From: CAZMVU01 sp964569295
GTDB taxonomy: Bacteria; Hydrogenedentota; Hydrogenedentia; Hydrogenedentales; JAGMZX01
Reading direction: 5' to 3'
NCBI GenBank assembly: GCA_964569295.1
Contig: CAZMVU010000123.1
Location: forward strand, 1 to 14,426
DNA length: 14,426 nt
Each line of letters starts with the position of its first letter. Positions within the stretch are counted from its first letter, which is position 1. The position numbers and the translations under genes are program-made. Below, piece after piece: positions 7,323-14,210 of this stretch. Below the pieces are notes generated by a model, which saw only the letters and a program-made list of their open reading frames with translations, ran no database searches and was not told the origin of the DNA.

Positions 7323-8036
7323 GTGTTGCCAATGTTTTTTGATCCGACGATTATCTTGGTGCTGCCGGCCCTGTTATTTGCGCTTTGGGCGCAGCACAAG
7401 GTGAAAAGCGCCTACAGCCAGTTCTCCCAGGTGGGCGTGCGTTCTGGGCTGACCGGGGCCAAAATTGCCAATCTCATCATGCGCAAGGAGGGGGTGCCGG
7501 ACGATGTCGAGATCGAGCCGACCCCCGGTGAAATGACCGACCACTACGACCCCACCAAGCGGGTGGTTCGGCTGTCGGAAGGCGTGTATGGCGGCCGGAG
7601 CATCGCCGCGCTGGGCATTGCCGCGCATGAAGTCGGCCATGCCATCCAGCATGCGCGCTCCTACGCGTGGCTTGGCCTGCGCACCTACCTGGCGCCGGCC
7701 GCGCAGTTCGGCTCGACCTTGGCCATGCCGCTGTTTTTCGGCGGGCTGATCTTGGGCGTCTTCGCGCAGACACCCATCGCGTTTCTCATCATGAAAATCG
7801 CCATCTGGCTTTTTGGGGCGGCGGTGGCTTTCACGCTCATTACGCTGCCTGTCGAGTTCGATGCCAGCAAACGTGCGGTCCACGCACTCGCCGACGGCGG
7901 CTATCTCACCGACGACGAACTCAGCGGGGTGAAGCAGGTGCTTAACGCTGCCGCGCTCACCTACGTGGCTGCGGCCGCCATGGCCATCTCGCAACTGCTG
8001 CGCTTCATTATGCTGGCCAGTATGATGCGGGAGTAA
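7323..8036 (+). CDS. YugP-like membrane zinc metallopeptidase
   Basis: Predicted integral membrane zinc peptidase of the YugP family (Zn_peptidase_2, PF04298). From the GTG at 7323 it is 237 aa; the ATG at 7332, giving 234 aa, is the alternative start. The zinc site HEVGH is at 102-106 in IAAHEVGHAIQH, and a likely third ligand is E178 in LPVEFDASKRAVHAL. Hydrophobic segments lie at about 9-23, 125-150, 155-176 and 208-233. The N-terminus MFFDPTIILVLPALLFALWAQ is typical of the family. It begins 2 nt after the bactofilin stop, with a strong ribosome binding site. The family is widespread but its substrate is poorly known. The context suggests membrane or envelope protein turnover linked to the bactofilin unit. 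Confidence 0.93.
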   Translation: MLPMFFDPTIILVLPALLFALWAQHKVKSAYSQFSQVGVRSGLTGAKIANLIMRKEGVPDDVEIEPTPGEMTDHYDPTKRVVRLSEGVYGGRSIAALGIAAHEVGHAIQHARSYAWLGLRTYLAPAAQFGSTLAMPLFFGGLILGVFAQTPIAFLIMKIAIWLFGAAVAFTLITLPVEFDASKRAVHALADGGYLTDDELSGVKQVLNAAALTYVAAAAMAISQLLRFIMLASMMRE

Positions 8037-8099
8037 GCGGGGGTGGTGCAGGTGAACGCACGGCGAACACGGGCATGCGGGGGGGGATGGAGGTGAACG

Positions 8100-9245
8100 A
8101 TGCATTCCATGCGAGCAGTGCTTGGCACATACGCGGCCCGGGCGCTGCTCGTGTTGTGTGTATGCACGGCGGCGGGTGCGCAGGAAGAAGCCGGGGAGAC
8201 CGTCAAAGTGCGCGCCACCGGCCACAGCAGCGGCCAGGGGCTGCAGGCACGCCGTGATGCCCTTGAAGCCGCCAGCCGCGATGCGCTAGCCCAGTATCTG
8301 AACACGCTGGTGGTGCGTGAAGACTTGCTCGATATCACGTCCTTGATGCGGCAGGCGCCGGCCTTCATCGAACGGGTCGAGCTGCTGCGCCACGACGAAA
8401 CGAAAGCGGGGAGCCGTATCGAGGCGGACGTGTGGCTTCGGGAGCGCGTGATCTTCCGTGCCGCCGCCGAGGCCATCGAACTGCCGGAGGACGCGCCGCC
8501 GGAGGTGCGCGTGGTCATTGGCGAGCAGTACCCGCGCGATTCCGCGCCCGCCGTGTTGCCGGAGGGGGTGGTCGAAGAGGTCTTGTGTACGTATCTCGAG
8601 AACGCGGGCATGCGCGCCGAGGGGGTGGAAAGTGCGGAGCCGTATTTCGATCACCCCGCCCTGGTGCAAATCGTCCGCGGCGATCGCGAGGTGGCCAGCG
8701 AGTTCGCCCGCACCGCCGGCGTGGATGTCGTGGTGGTGGGCGATGCCCGCGTGGAACTGGTCGAGGCGGCCGCAGGCTCGAACGTGGTCCGCCATGAAGC
8801 ACACCTTGTGTTGCGCTTTTTCCGGGGTGCCAACGGTAAGATGACGGACTCCCTTCAGGAAACTCAGGTGGTCCACGGTGTGCCCGGTACCGCAGGGGCG
8901 CGCCAAGCCCTTGAAGATGTCGCCCATCGACTCGCCGAACCGGTGCGTGTAGCCGCCGTGGTGACCTATCTCGGCACGGAACCGCCGCAAGGGGTGCGCA
9001 TTATAGTCGAGGACCCCGGGCCGCGCACGCGCATCGATGCCTTGGCCGCGCATATTGAACGGGCGCCCGGCATGGGCAGTGCCTCGGATATCACCTACGA
9101 ACCGGCCATCGCCCGGATCGATCTGGACTATGCCGGCCCCTTGGCGCCGCTGGTGGATCACCTCGAGCTGTGCCGGGTCGACGAGGAACGGCTTGTGATT
9201 CAGCGCGCCGTGCCGGGTGAGATCCGGGTGACGTGGGGCGGGTGA
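8100..9245 (+). CDS. Exported protein with LPP20/FlgT-N-like domain
   Basis: 381 aa with a signal peptide: hydrophobic stretch at about 11-26 and a probable type I cleavage after AGA at 27. The cysteines there (C20, C22) do not make a lipobox. Residues about 34-115 (VRATGHSSGQGLQARRDALE and on to IEADVWLRERV) resemble the LPP20/FlgT N-terminal domain, a periplasmic fold with an ATG start strand and a helix rich in R-x-x-AL. A second alpha/beta region, about 130-290, includes GVDVVVVGDARVELVE and resembles the CsgG/FlgT middle domain. The C-terminal 90 residues match no family I know. The ATG at 8100 has GGAGG 6 nt upstream. It follows the metallopeptidase by 63 bp on the same strand, so it probably belongs to the same operon. 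The function is unknown; a periplasmic or outer-membrane-linked role is inferred. Confidence 0.75.
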   Translation: MHSMRAVLGTYAARALLVLCVCTAAGAQEEAGETVKVRATGHSSGQGLQARRDALEAASRDALAQYLNTLVVREDLLDITSLMRQAPAFIERVELLRHDETKAGSRIEADVWLRERVIFRAAAEAIELPEDAPPEVRVVIGEQYPRDSAPAVLPEGVVEEVLCTYLENAGMRAEGVESAEPYFDHPALVQIVRGDREVASEFARTAGVDVVVVGDARVELVEAAAGSNVVRHEAHLVLRFFRGANGKMTDSLQETQVVHGVPGTAGARQALEDVAHRLAEPVRVAAVVTYLGTEPPQGVRIIVEDPGPRTRIDALAAHIERAPGMGSASDITYEPAIARIDLDYAGPLAPLVDHLELCRVDEERLVIQRAVPGEIRVTWGG

Positions 9246-9512
9246 GAGGCTTTGGCGCAGGAAAGGCATGCAGCGGGCTGCAGGGCGCACGCCCACGCGC
9301 CGGCTTGTGTTGCTATTTGGTCCATGGCAGCGCCTTGTATCTGTTTGCATCTTTTCTGGCAGGGCTGACCCGCCCAATTGGCGCCCACAGAAACCCCCGG
9401 ATGCCGGGGATAATTCACGCGGCCCGGGCCCGGTAGCGAATGTAATGACTGTAACTTTCGGGCCTGGTTTCAACAGGCCGAAATTCCCGGCGAGTGAGGC
9501 GGCCCTCCGCTG
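9246..9512. other. Convergent intergenic region
   Basis: A 267-bp gap between the ends of the exported-protein gene and hypB. It holds one clear hairpin (listed separately) and GC-rich palindromic bits such as GGCCCGGGCC at 9421-9430. I see no gene, tRNA or promoter in it. Confidence 0.5.
9456..9483. terminator. Possible bidirectional transcription terminator hairpin
   Basis: TTTCGGGCCTG (9456-9466), loop GTTTCAA, then CAGGCCGAAA (9474-9483) form a 10-bp stem with one bulged G. It lies between two converging genes, 30 bp past the hypB stop. The T-tract is short on both strands, so it is an imperfect intrinsic terminator; it might instead serve as an mRNA 3' end stabiliser. Confidence 0.4.
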
Positions 9513-10154
9513 TTATCGTATGTACTGCCGGAGCCAGGCTGCCCAGGCGTCGATACCCTGGCCGGTTCGGCAGGAGACATCGAGGATGAGCATGCCGGGC
9601 TTGAGCTGCTCGACGTAGCTGCGGAAGCGCTCGGCATCGAAGTCGATATGTTCCAAGAGGTCGACCTTGTTGAGCACGACCACGTCTGCGGTGCGGAAAA
9701 GCTTTGGGTATTTGGCGGGCTTGTCATGCCCTTCGGTGGTGCTTACGACCGCGACGCGGGCCCGCTCACCGAGGTCGAACGAGACGGGGCACACGAGATT
9801 GCCCACGTTTTCAATGAGCAGGAGCTCGATGGCCGCGAGATCGAACCGGTCCAGCGCTTCGAGTACAAGGTTAGCCTCGAGGTGGCAGCCGCCGGCGGTA
9901 TTGATCTGAGTGACGGGGACATTGCATGCCGCGATGCGCTCCGCATCGAGTGTGGTGTCCGGGTCGCCCTCGATGACGCCCACGTGCGGCGCATCCTCAC
10001 GGCGCAGGGCGGCTTCGATAAGGCTGGTTTTGCCGGAACCGGGCGCGCTGATGAGGTTTATCGCAGCGATGCCGGCGGCGTCGAGGCGCTGGCGCACCTG
10101 TTGGGCAAGGGCGTCGTTGACCTTCATGACCTTTTCGACAACGTTGATCTCCAT
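9513..10154 (-). CDS. hypB: HypB hydrogenase nickel-insertion GTPase
   Basis: GTPase that delivers nickel with HypA during assembly of the [NiFe]-hydrogenase active site. It is 213 aa, without the N-terminal histidine-rich nickel store found in some homologues. P-loop SAPGSGKTS at 36-44; switch region GDPDTTLDAERI (63-74), where many homologues have Q at the fourth position; metal-binding C90/H91 in TAGGCHLEA and C122 in ENVGNLVCPVSFDLGE; guanine-specificity NKVD at 162-165. The ATG at 10154 has AAGGAG about 6-7 nt upstream. It starts 19 bp after the hypA stop and ends the minus-strand cluster. All catalytic and metal-site residues are present, so it should be active. hypC, D, E and F are not in the window. 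Confidence 0.96.
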   Translation of the reverse strand: MEINVVEKVMKVNDALAQQVRQRLDAAGIAAINLISAPGSGKTSLIEAALRREDAPHVGVIEGDPDTTLDAERIAACNVPVTQINTAGGCHLEANLVLEALDRFDLAAIELLLIENVGNLVCPVSFDLGERARVAVVSTTEGHDKPAKYPKLFRTADVVVLNKVDLLEHIDFDAERFRSYVEQLKPGMLILDVSCRTGQGIDAWAAWLRQYIR

Positions 10155-10173
10155 GGCGGCTCCTTCGGTAGAC

Positions 10174-10521
10174 CTACGGTTCTTCCAGGACCACCTTCGA
10201 TAATATCAGATCATCGCCCGATACCGCTTTGCCACCCGGGGCGTTGCATTTCGGGCACACCCAGAAAACATCGTCCGGCGCATAGATGTGCGCACACGCA
10301 GGACACCGCACTTCGGCGGGCACTTCGGTCCACGCGAGCGCGGCATTCTCGGCCGGGGTTCCCGCCTTGGCGGCCTCGAAGGCGAACGCGAGGGCATCGG
10401 GCACGACCTGCTGTAGTGCGCCAATCTCGAGCTCGATGCGCGCGATGGGGCGGCCGCCGTTTTCCTCCGCGACCTCGATGGCCGCGCCAAGCACCTGTTC
10501 GACTAGGCTGAATTCGTGCAT
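10174..10521 (-). CDS. hypA: HypA hydrogenase nickel metallochaperone
   Basis: Nickel- and zinc-binding chaperone that partners HypB. It is 115 aa, the usual length. It starts MHEFSL, with the N-terminal amine, H2 and E3 forming the nickel site. The structural zinc site is two CPxC pairs, C73/C76 (CPAC) and C89/C92 (CPKC). The ATG at 10521 follows the stop of the flavoprotein gene by 12 bp and has GGGGTG a few nt upstream, so the two are co-transcribed. In bacteria without [NiFe]-hydrogenase HypA can also serve urease, but the neighbours point to hydrogenase. Confidence 0.95.
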   Translation of the reverse strand: MHEFSLVEQVLGAAIEVAEENGGRPIARIELEIGALQQVVPDALAFAFEAAKAGTPAENAALAWTEVPAEVRCPACAHIYAPDDVFWVCPKCNAPGGKAVSGDDLILSKVVLEEP

Positions 10522-10533
10522 GACGCACCCCGT

Positions 10534-11361
10534 TCATTCGCGGGCCATGAGCGGCGCTTCCACCTGGTCGTAGCGAAACACGGGCCCCGTCATCTGGTCT
10601 TCGGTCAGTTGCACATCTTCCAGCTCGTGGATGTGCTTCTTCATATCCCGCTGCATGTAGAGGTATTGCGCGTCTTTCTCGACGCCCCGGTGACGCAGCG
10701 ACTCGACGGCGTAGGTCATCATGATCTCGGGGCCGGCGAGGTAGGCCACGGTGAAATAGGGATCGAAGGGGGCCCGGGGAATGAGCGTCGTAAAAACCCC
10801 CACATGTCCCCGCCAGTTGCCCGTGGCACGGTCGACGGTGACCAGCACTTCCATGTCGAACCGGCCGCGCCAGGTCTCCAACTCCTTTCGGAAGAGAATG
10901 TCCTCGGGTGTGCGTGCGCCGTAGATCATGGTTATATGCCCATAGCGTTCGCGGTGATGGATAAGCGTGTGTACCAGCGGGCGCATGGGCGCCAGGCCGA
11001 TGCCGCCGGCAATGATGACAATGTCGTTTTCCTCAGCCGGCTCGAGCGGCCAGCCGCATCCGTAGGGACCGGATATGCGCAACTCGTCGTGTACCCGCAA
11101 TTGCCGCAGCGCTTCGGTGCACCGCCCCACGACGCGGACGGTGTGCATGAGCACTTGCGGCTCGGCCGGATCCACACAGATCGCCAGCGGTACGGCCCCC
11201 TCGTTCATATGCACCACGTTGTATTGACCCGCCGCATAGTTGGGCAAGGCGGCCCCGCCGGTCTGCACGAGTTCGAGGGTGAAGGTGTCATGCGTCTCGT
11301 GGCGCAACGACTGGATGCGGTAGGTGTCCGGCTGCTTGAAGTCCGTGTTCGGGGTGTTCAT
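10534..11361 (-). CDS. Hydrogenase gamma-like FAD/NAD(P)-binding protein lacking the 2Fe-2S cysteines
   Basis: 275-aa cytoplasmic flavoprotein of the ferredoxin-NADP reductase fold, most like the gamma subunit (HydG) of group 3b sulfhydrogenases and AsrB. The FAD domain covers residues 1-110, with GQYNVVHMNEGAVPLAICVDP and RISGPYGCGWPLEP; the NAD(P) domain has VIIAGGIGLAPMRPLVHTL (115-133), IYGARTPEDILFRKEL and LAGPEIMMTYAVESL. Known gamma subunits then read roughly R-M-K/R-CGxGxCGHC and a fourth Cys before DGPVF. Here the matching stretch, 236-262, reads MQRDMKKHIHELEDVQLTED and then QMTGPVF, with no cysteine, so it cannot hold that [2Fe-2S] cluster. The flanking residues still align, so this is substitution, not a frameshift. 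It is followed by hypA after 12 bp. Which electron partner it uses is unknown. Confidence 0.85.
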   Translation of the reverse strand: MNTPNTDFKQPDTYRIQSLRHETHDTFTLELVQTGGAALPNYAAGQYNVVHMNEGAVPLAICVDPAEPQVLMHTVRVVGRCTEALRQLRVHDELRISGPYGCGWPLEPAEENDIVIIAGGIGLAPMRPLVHTLIHHRERYGHITMIYGARTPEDILFRKELETWRGRFDMEVLVTVDRATGNWRGHVGVFTTLIPRAPFDPYFTVAYLAGPEIMMTYAVESLRHRGVEKDAQYLYMQRDMKKHIHELEDVQLTEDQMTGPVFRYDQVEAPLMARE

Positions 11362-11586
11362 CGTGGTGTCTCAGTTCCGGCGGTTTGTTGCTTACGGCTC
11401 AGGAAATCTGATCGGCAAACCGGATATGGCTGCGAAGCCGGCCACGTTCACGCTTATTGCGATGCGGTAATGACCAAGCTGCGCCCTTATTCCGGCAGCG
11501 GGATTATCTCCCTTTCGAAGCGATCCGTGCAGGCCGCGTTTTTCGCAGGTGCCACAGCCGCCCGGCCCGGCAACGGCGCGCACCGC
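11362..11586 (-). other. Gap between CNB-domain gene and flavoprotein gene
   Basis: A 225-bp stretch without a convincing gene. One frame from a GTG at 11583 to 11392 could encode 63 aa containing GGCGTCEKRG, but it has no family match I know, no ribosome binding site, and codon use that does not stand out. There is no clear promoter for the flavoprotein. A GGTGC/GCACC inverted repeat with an inner GCCG/CGGC lies near 11550-11585 without a T-run, so it is not an evident terminator. It could be a decayed gene or a long leader. Confidence 0.35.
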
Positions 11587-12051
11587 TCAGGCGTACATAT
11601 CGCTGAGTTGCAACTGGGCCGCGTGGAGGCGCTCGGAGAATACAGCGAGGAAACGGCGGTACACCTGATACCCGAACTCATGATCCGCATCGAGCGCCTG
11701 GCGAAAGGCGGCCGCCTCGATAGCCATAACCCGCGTCAACAGGATGGCGCGCGCATCGAGCCGCCACACATAGGGCGCAACCAGCCACGAGCGGCCGAGC
11801 ACTTTGCCCTGGCCAAGTGTTTGCAGGGTTATCGCCCCGCCGCGGTGCGGCTCGAAGACATCGAGCGCCACCTGCCCCTGGCGAATCAGGTAACACTCCC
11901 GCGCATCGGCGCCTTTGCGGAAGATGTATTCCCCGGGCGGGTAAGTGCGCACCATGGTGTGCGGGGCCAGAATGTCGACGTACTCATGGCTGATCCCCTG
12001 AAAAAACTCGTGTTCTGCCAGCATCGTGGCTGTGTTGTCGCTTGCTTCCAT
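11587..12051 (-). CDS. Cyclic-nucleotide-binding-domain protein without HTH
   Basis: 154 aa, a single Crp-type double-stranded beta-helix domain (about 14-130) followed by a helix (RRFLAVFSERLHAAQLQL). The wing-helix DNA-binding domain of Crp/Fnr is absent and the stop at 11587 is natural. In the phosphate-binding cassette (85-103) the usual G-E pair reads G-R (LGRSWL), while the R of DARA is kept, so cAMP binding is doubtful. I recall a family with the same G-x-SWL and DARA pattern beside group 3 hydrogenase subunits; that is memory, not a search. The ATG at 12051 is chosen over the upstream ATG at 12135 because of GGAAGGGA about 5 nt upstream and because the CNB fold begins there. It may sense a ligand or act as a structural partner of the flavoprotein encoded next. 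Confidence 0.85.
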   Translation of the reverse strand: MEASDNTATMLAEHEFFQGISHEYVDILAPHTMVRTYPPGEYIFRKGADARECYLIRQGQVALDVFEPHRGGAITLQTLGQGKVLGRSWLVAPYVWRLDARAILLTRVMAIEAAAFRQALDADHEFGYQVYRRFLAVFSERLHAAQLQLSDMYA

Positions 12052-12105
12052 GCGTCCCTTCCGGCGGCAGATGGGCGCCGCTGTTGCCGCACGTTCACTC
12101 CAACT

Positions 12106-12135
12106 ATTGAAGCAGTATATGCAAAGGCCGGTCAA
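12106..12135 (-). promoter_or_regulatory. Candidate promoter of the CNB/flavoprotein/hypAB cluster
   Basis: On the minus strand TTGACC (12135-12130), an 18-bp spacer, then TTCAAT (12111-12106) preceded by TGC (12114-12112). This is the same design as the promoter before the MinD-like gene. Predicted start near 12099, about 48 nt before the ATG. It lies in the 120-bp gap after menC. Confidence 0.5.
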
Positions 12136-12171
12136 ATCGCCGAGCCATGGATTCCCCTGGTATGTGCGCCC

Positions 12172-13320
12172 TCACTCATCGCGTGGCGTTAACGCCTCCC
12201 GGCGTACAAACCGTGCCGCGGCCGTTACCGTGGTTACATCCACGTGCGCCTGATCCAGCGGAAGCCGCGAGGCCAGCACGTCTTCGCCCAGCCATGCATA
12301 GGTGTCCAAGCCTACAGGCGTTTCTGCGCCGGAGTAGGCGGCAGCATAATTGACGAGCGCGGCGATGCCCACCCCGGATTCGAAAGCGGCGCTGAGCACG
12401 ATCTTTTTCATCGGGAAGAACATCCCCCAGGCGATGGCGGCCACGAGGTTCGGCACATGCATGAGCGTCGGTTTCCACACACACGCGGCTGCCCGGCTGT
12501 ACACCCGGTTGAGCGCCCGCTGATAGGCGTCCATGGCGAAGCGTTCACGCGAATCCGCCTCGGGCGGCTGTTGCAGCGCCTGCCAGGTCTGGAGCGTTTC
12601 ATCGAGTGCGTAGGGCACCTGCGTTCGGCGCTCGAAGTCCGGCAGCGCCACGGGGTCGCGCAGCGGCTCCTCGATGTACTCGATGTTGCAGTCCGCGACC
12701 CGCCGGCCGAATGCGACCGCCGTGTCGAGCGGCCAGGCGCGGTTTGCATCGAGCCGGAGGCCCACCGCGGGCCCGAGCGTGTCGCGCACGGCGTGGACCA
12801 GTTCCACCTCCTCATCGATGGACCGGGCGCCCACCTTGAGCTTCACCGCGCCATACCCCTCGGCGGTTGCCCGTGCCGCCTGCGCTATTACAGCGCGGGG
12901 CTCGCCCAGGAGCAAAGCGTTCAATGTGATATGTCCCGGCGCATCGAAGTTGATGCAGGTACACGGCAGCACGCCGCGCGTGAGCGCGAGCAGGTTGTAG
13001 TAGGCCGCCTCGATGGCAAACGAAACACTCTGCACGCCGTGTGTTTGCAGGAGTCCCGACCCCTCGAGATCGTCGTAATGGTCTGGCAGCCGGTAGCCAC
13101 GCAGCCGCGCCGCGCAATGCCGCAGCGCCGCCTCCGCCGCCTCGAGCGATTCCCGGCTGAAACCCGCCAGCGGCGCCGACTCGCCCCAACCCTCGCGGCC
13201 GGCATCGTCGCGCAGGCACAGCAACAGCCCTTCACGCTCACGGTAGGTGTTGCCCTTCAGCACGACGGGCTCGCGCAGGGGCAGGCGGTAGCGGTATACC
13301 TGGGCGCCGGCAATGATCAT
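12172..13320 (-). CDS. menC: o-Succinylbenzoate synthase
   Basis: Enolase-superfamily enzyme that dehydrates SHCHC to o-succinylbenzoate in the classical menaquinone pathway. From the ATG at 13320 it is 382 aa, somewhat longer than E. coli MenC. N-terminal capping domain from about 1 to 130; catalytic K160 and K162 in VKLKVG; metal ligands D191 (LDANRAW), E217 (EEPL) and D240 (ALDETL); second catalytic lysine K283 in VWKPTLMH. SAAFESGVGI (310-319) is the C-terminal barrel motif. About 40 residues (242-282) separate DETL from K283, a longer link than usual. The ATG overlaps the menA stop as ATGA, so translation is coupled. Some enolase-superfamily members are N-acylamino-acid racemases or dipeptide epimerases; adjacency to menA decides for MenC. 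Confidence 0.9.
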   Translation of the reverse strand: MIIAGAQVYRYRLPLREPVVLKGNTYREREGLLLCLRDDAGREGWGESAPLAGFSRESLEAAEAALRHCAARLRGYRLPDHYDDLEGSGLLQTHGVQSVSFAIEAAYYNLLALTRGVLPCTCINFDAPGHITLNALLLGEPRAVIAQAARATAEGYGAVKLKVGARSIDEEVELVHAVRDTLGPAVGLRLDANRAWPLDTAVAFGRRVADCNIEYIEEPLRDPVALPDFERRTQVPYALDETLQTWQALQQPPEADSRERFAMDAYQRALNRVYSRAAACVWKPTLMHVPNLVAAIAWGMFFPMKKIVLSAAFESGVGIAALVNYAAAYSGAETPVGLDTYAWLGEDVLASRLPLDQAHVDVTTVTAAARFVRREALTPRDE

Positions 13321-14210
13321 AATAGCCAGCCCATAGAAAACAGAAGGCTGTATAAGAGCGTGAGCTTGCCTGTGCCGGCAAGAACATCGTTGAGCGGCCG
13401 GCCCGTGAGGGTGTAGACCCGGCGTACCTGCGGCACGGCGGCGATCACGGTCAGCAGCACCAACAACAGCGGGTAGTGCGCGCCCAGCGCAAGTACAATC
13501 GCTCCCGGCACGAGCACCGCCGCCGCCGTCACGCAGCACACATACTCGCCGCGTGCAAAGCCCTTCCCGAACCGCACCGCGAGGGTTTTTCTGCCCGCGC
13601 GGCGATCACCATCGATATCGCGCAGGTTGTTGACGGTAAGAATCGCCGTTGATAGGAACCCTGGCCCGAATCCCGCCAGGACCACGTGCCACGGCAGCGC
13701 GAGGGCCTGCACATAGTACGTTCCCCCGACCGCCACCGGCCCGAAAAAGATGAGTACAAAGAAATCCGCCACGCCAATGTACCCCAACGGCGCCGGACCG
13801 CCCGTGTAGAGCACGCCGAAAAGAATCGATAATACGCCGATGAGCAGTATCGGCCAGCCGCCCCGGTAAACCAGGTACAGACCGATGACAAAGGCTAAAG
13901 AAAACACGGCGATCGTGGCCGCTTTCATACGGCCGGGCGTTGTGAGGCCCGCCTGCGTGGCGCGGGTCGGGCCCAAGCGGTCCGGTGTGTCAAGGCCCTT
14001 GACGAAGTCGAAGTAGTCGTTGGCGAGGTTCGTGCCTATCTGAATGAGCAAGGCGCCGAGCAGGGCGCATACGGCGGAGGGCACATGGAGCGCGCCCGCC
14101 TCGCCAGCCATGGCCACACCCATGATTACCGGCGCCGCCGCCGCGGGCAGGGTTTTCGGCCGGGCAGCCAGCAGCCAGACTTTCAAGCTTCCGGGGGCAG
14201 GATCGCTCAT
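13317..14210 (-). CDS. menA: 1,4-dihydroxy-2-naphthoate polyprenyltransferase
   Basis: Integral membrane UbiA-family prenyltransferase that attaches the isoprenoid tail to DHNA, giving demethylmenaquinone. It is 297 aa with several hydrophobic segments spread along the protein (for example about 45-60, 98-115, 119-137 and 147-166). First Asp-rich motif NLANDYFDFVKGLD at 61-74; second motif NNLRDIDGDRRAGRKT at 194-209. Both bind the Mg-diphosphate of the prenyl donor. The N-terminal WLLAARPKTLPAAAAPVIMG is typical of MenA. It precedes menC with a 4-bp overlap. The start at ATG 14210 is preceded only by a weak GTGAGG, but matches the usual MenA length. No other men gene is in the window. Confidence 0.96.
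   Translation of the reverse strand: MSDPAPGSLKVWLLAARPKTLPAAAAPVIMGVAMAGEAGALHVPSAVCALLGALLIQIGTNLANDYFDFVKGLDTPDRLGPTRATQAGLTTPGRMKAATIAVFSLAFVIGLYLVYRGGWPILLIGVLSILFGVLYTGGPAPLGYIGVADFFVLIFFGPVAVGGTYYVQALALPWHVVLAGFGPGFLSTAILTVNNLRDIDGDRRAGRKTLAVRFGKGFARGEYVCCVTAAAVLVPGAIVLALGAHYPLLLVLLTVIAAVPQVRRVYTLTGRPLNDVLAGTGKLTLLYSLLFSMGWLL

Noticed and set aside
8286..9473. 395-aa open frame on the minus strand
   Set aside because: Antisense to the exported-protein gene, which has a signal peptide, a good ribosome binding site and operon context.
10516..12192. 558-aa open frame on the plus strand
   Set aside because: It covers the CNB and flavoprotein genes in antisense; both minus-strand products are recognisable families.
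12244..13416. 390-aa open frame on the plus strand
   Set aside because: Antisense to menC, which has all catalytic residues.
13321..13539. N-terminal extension of MenC
   Set aside because: It would overlap menA by over 200 bp and is low-complexity; the ATG at 13320 gives the standard 4-bp ATGA overlap.
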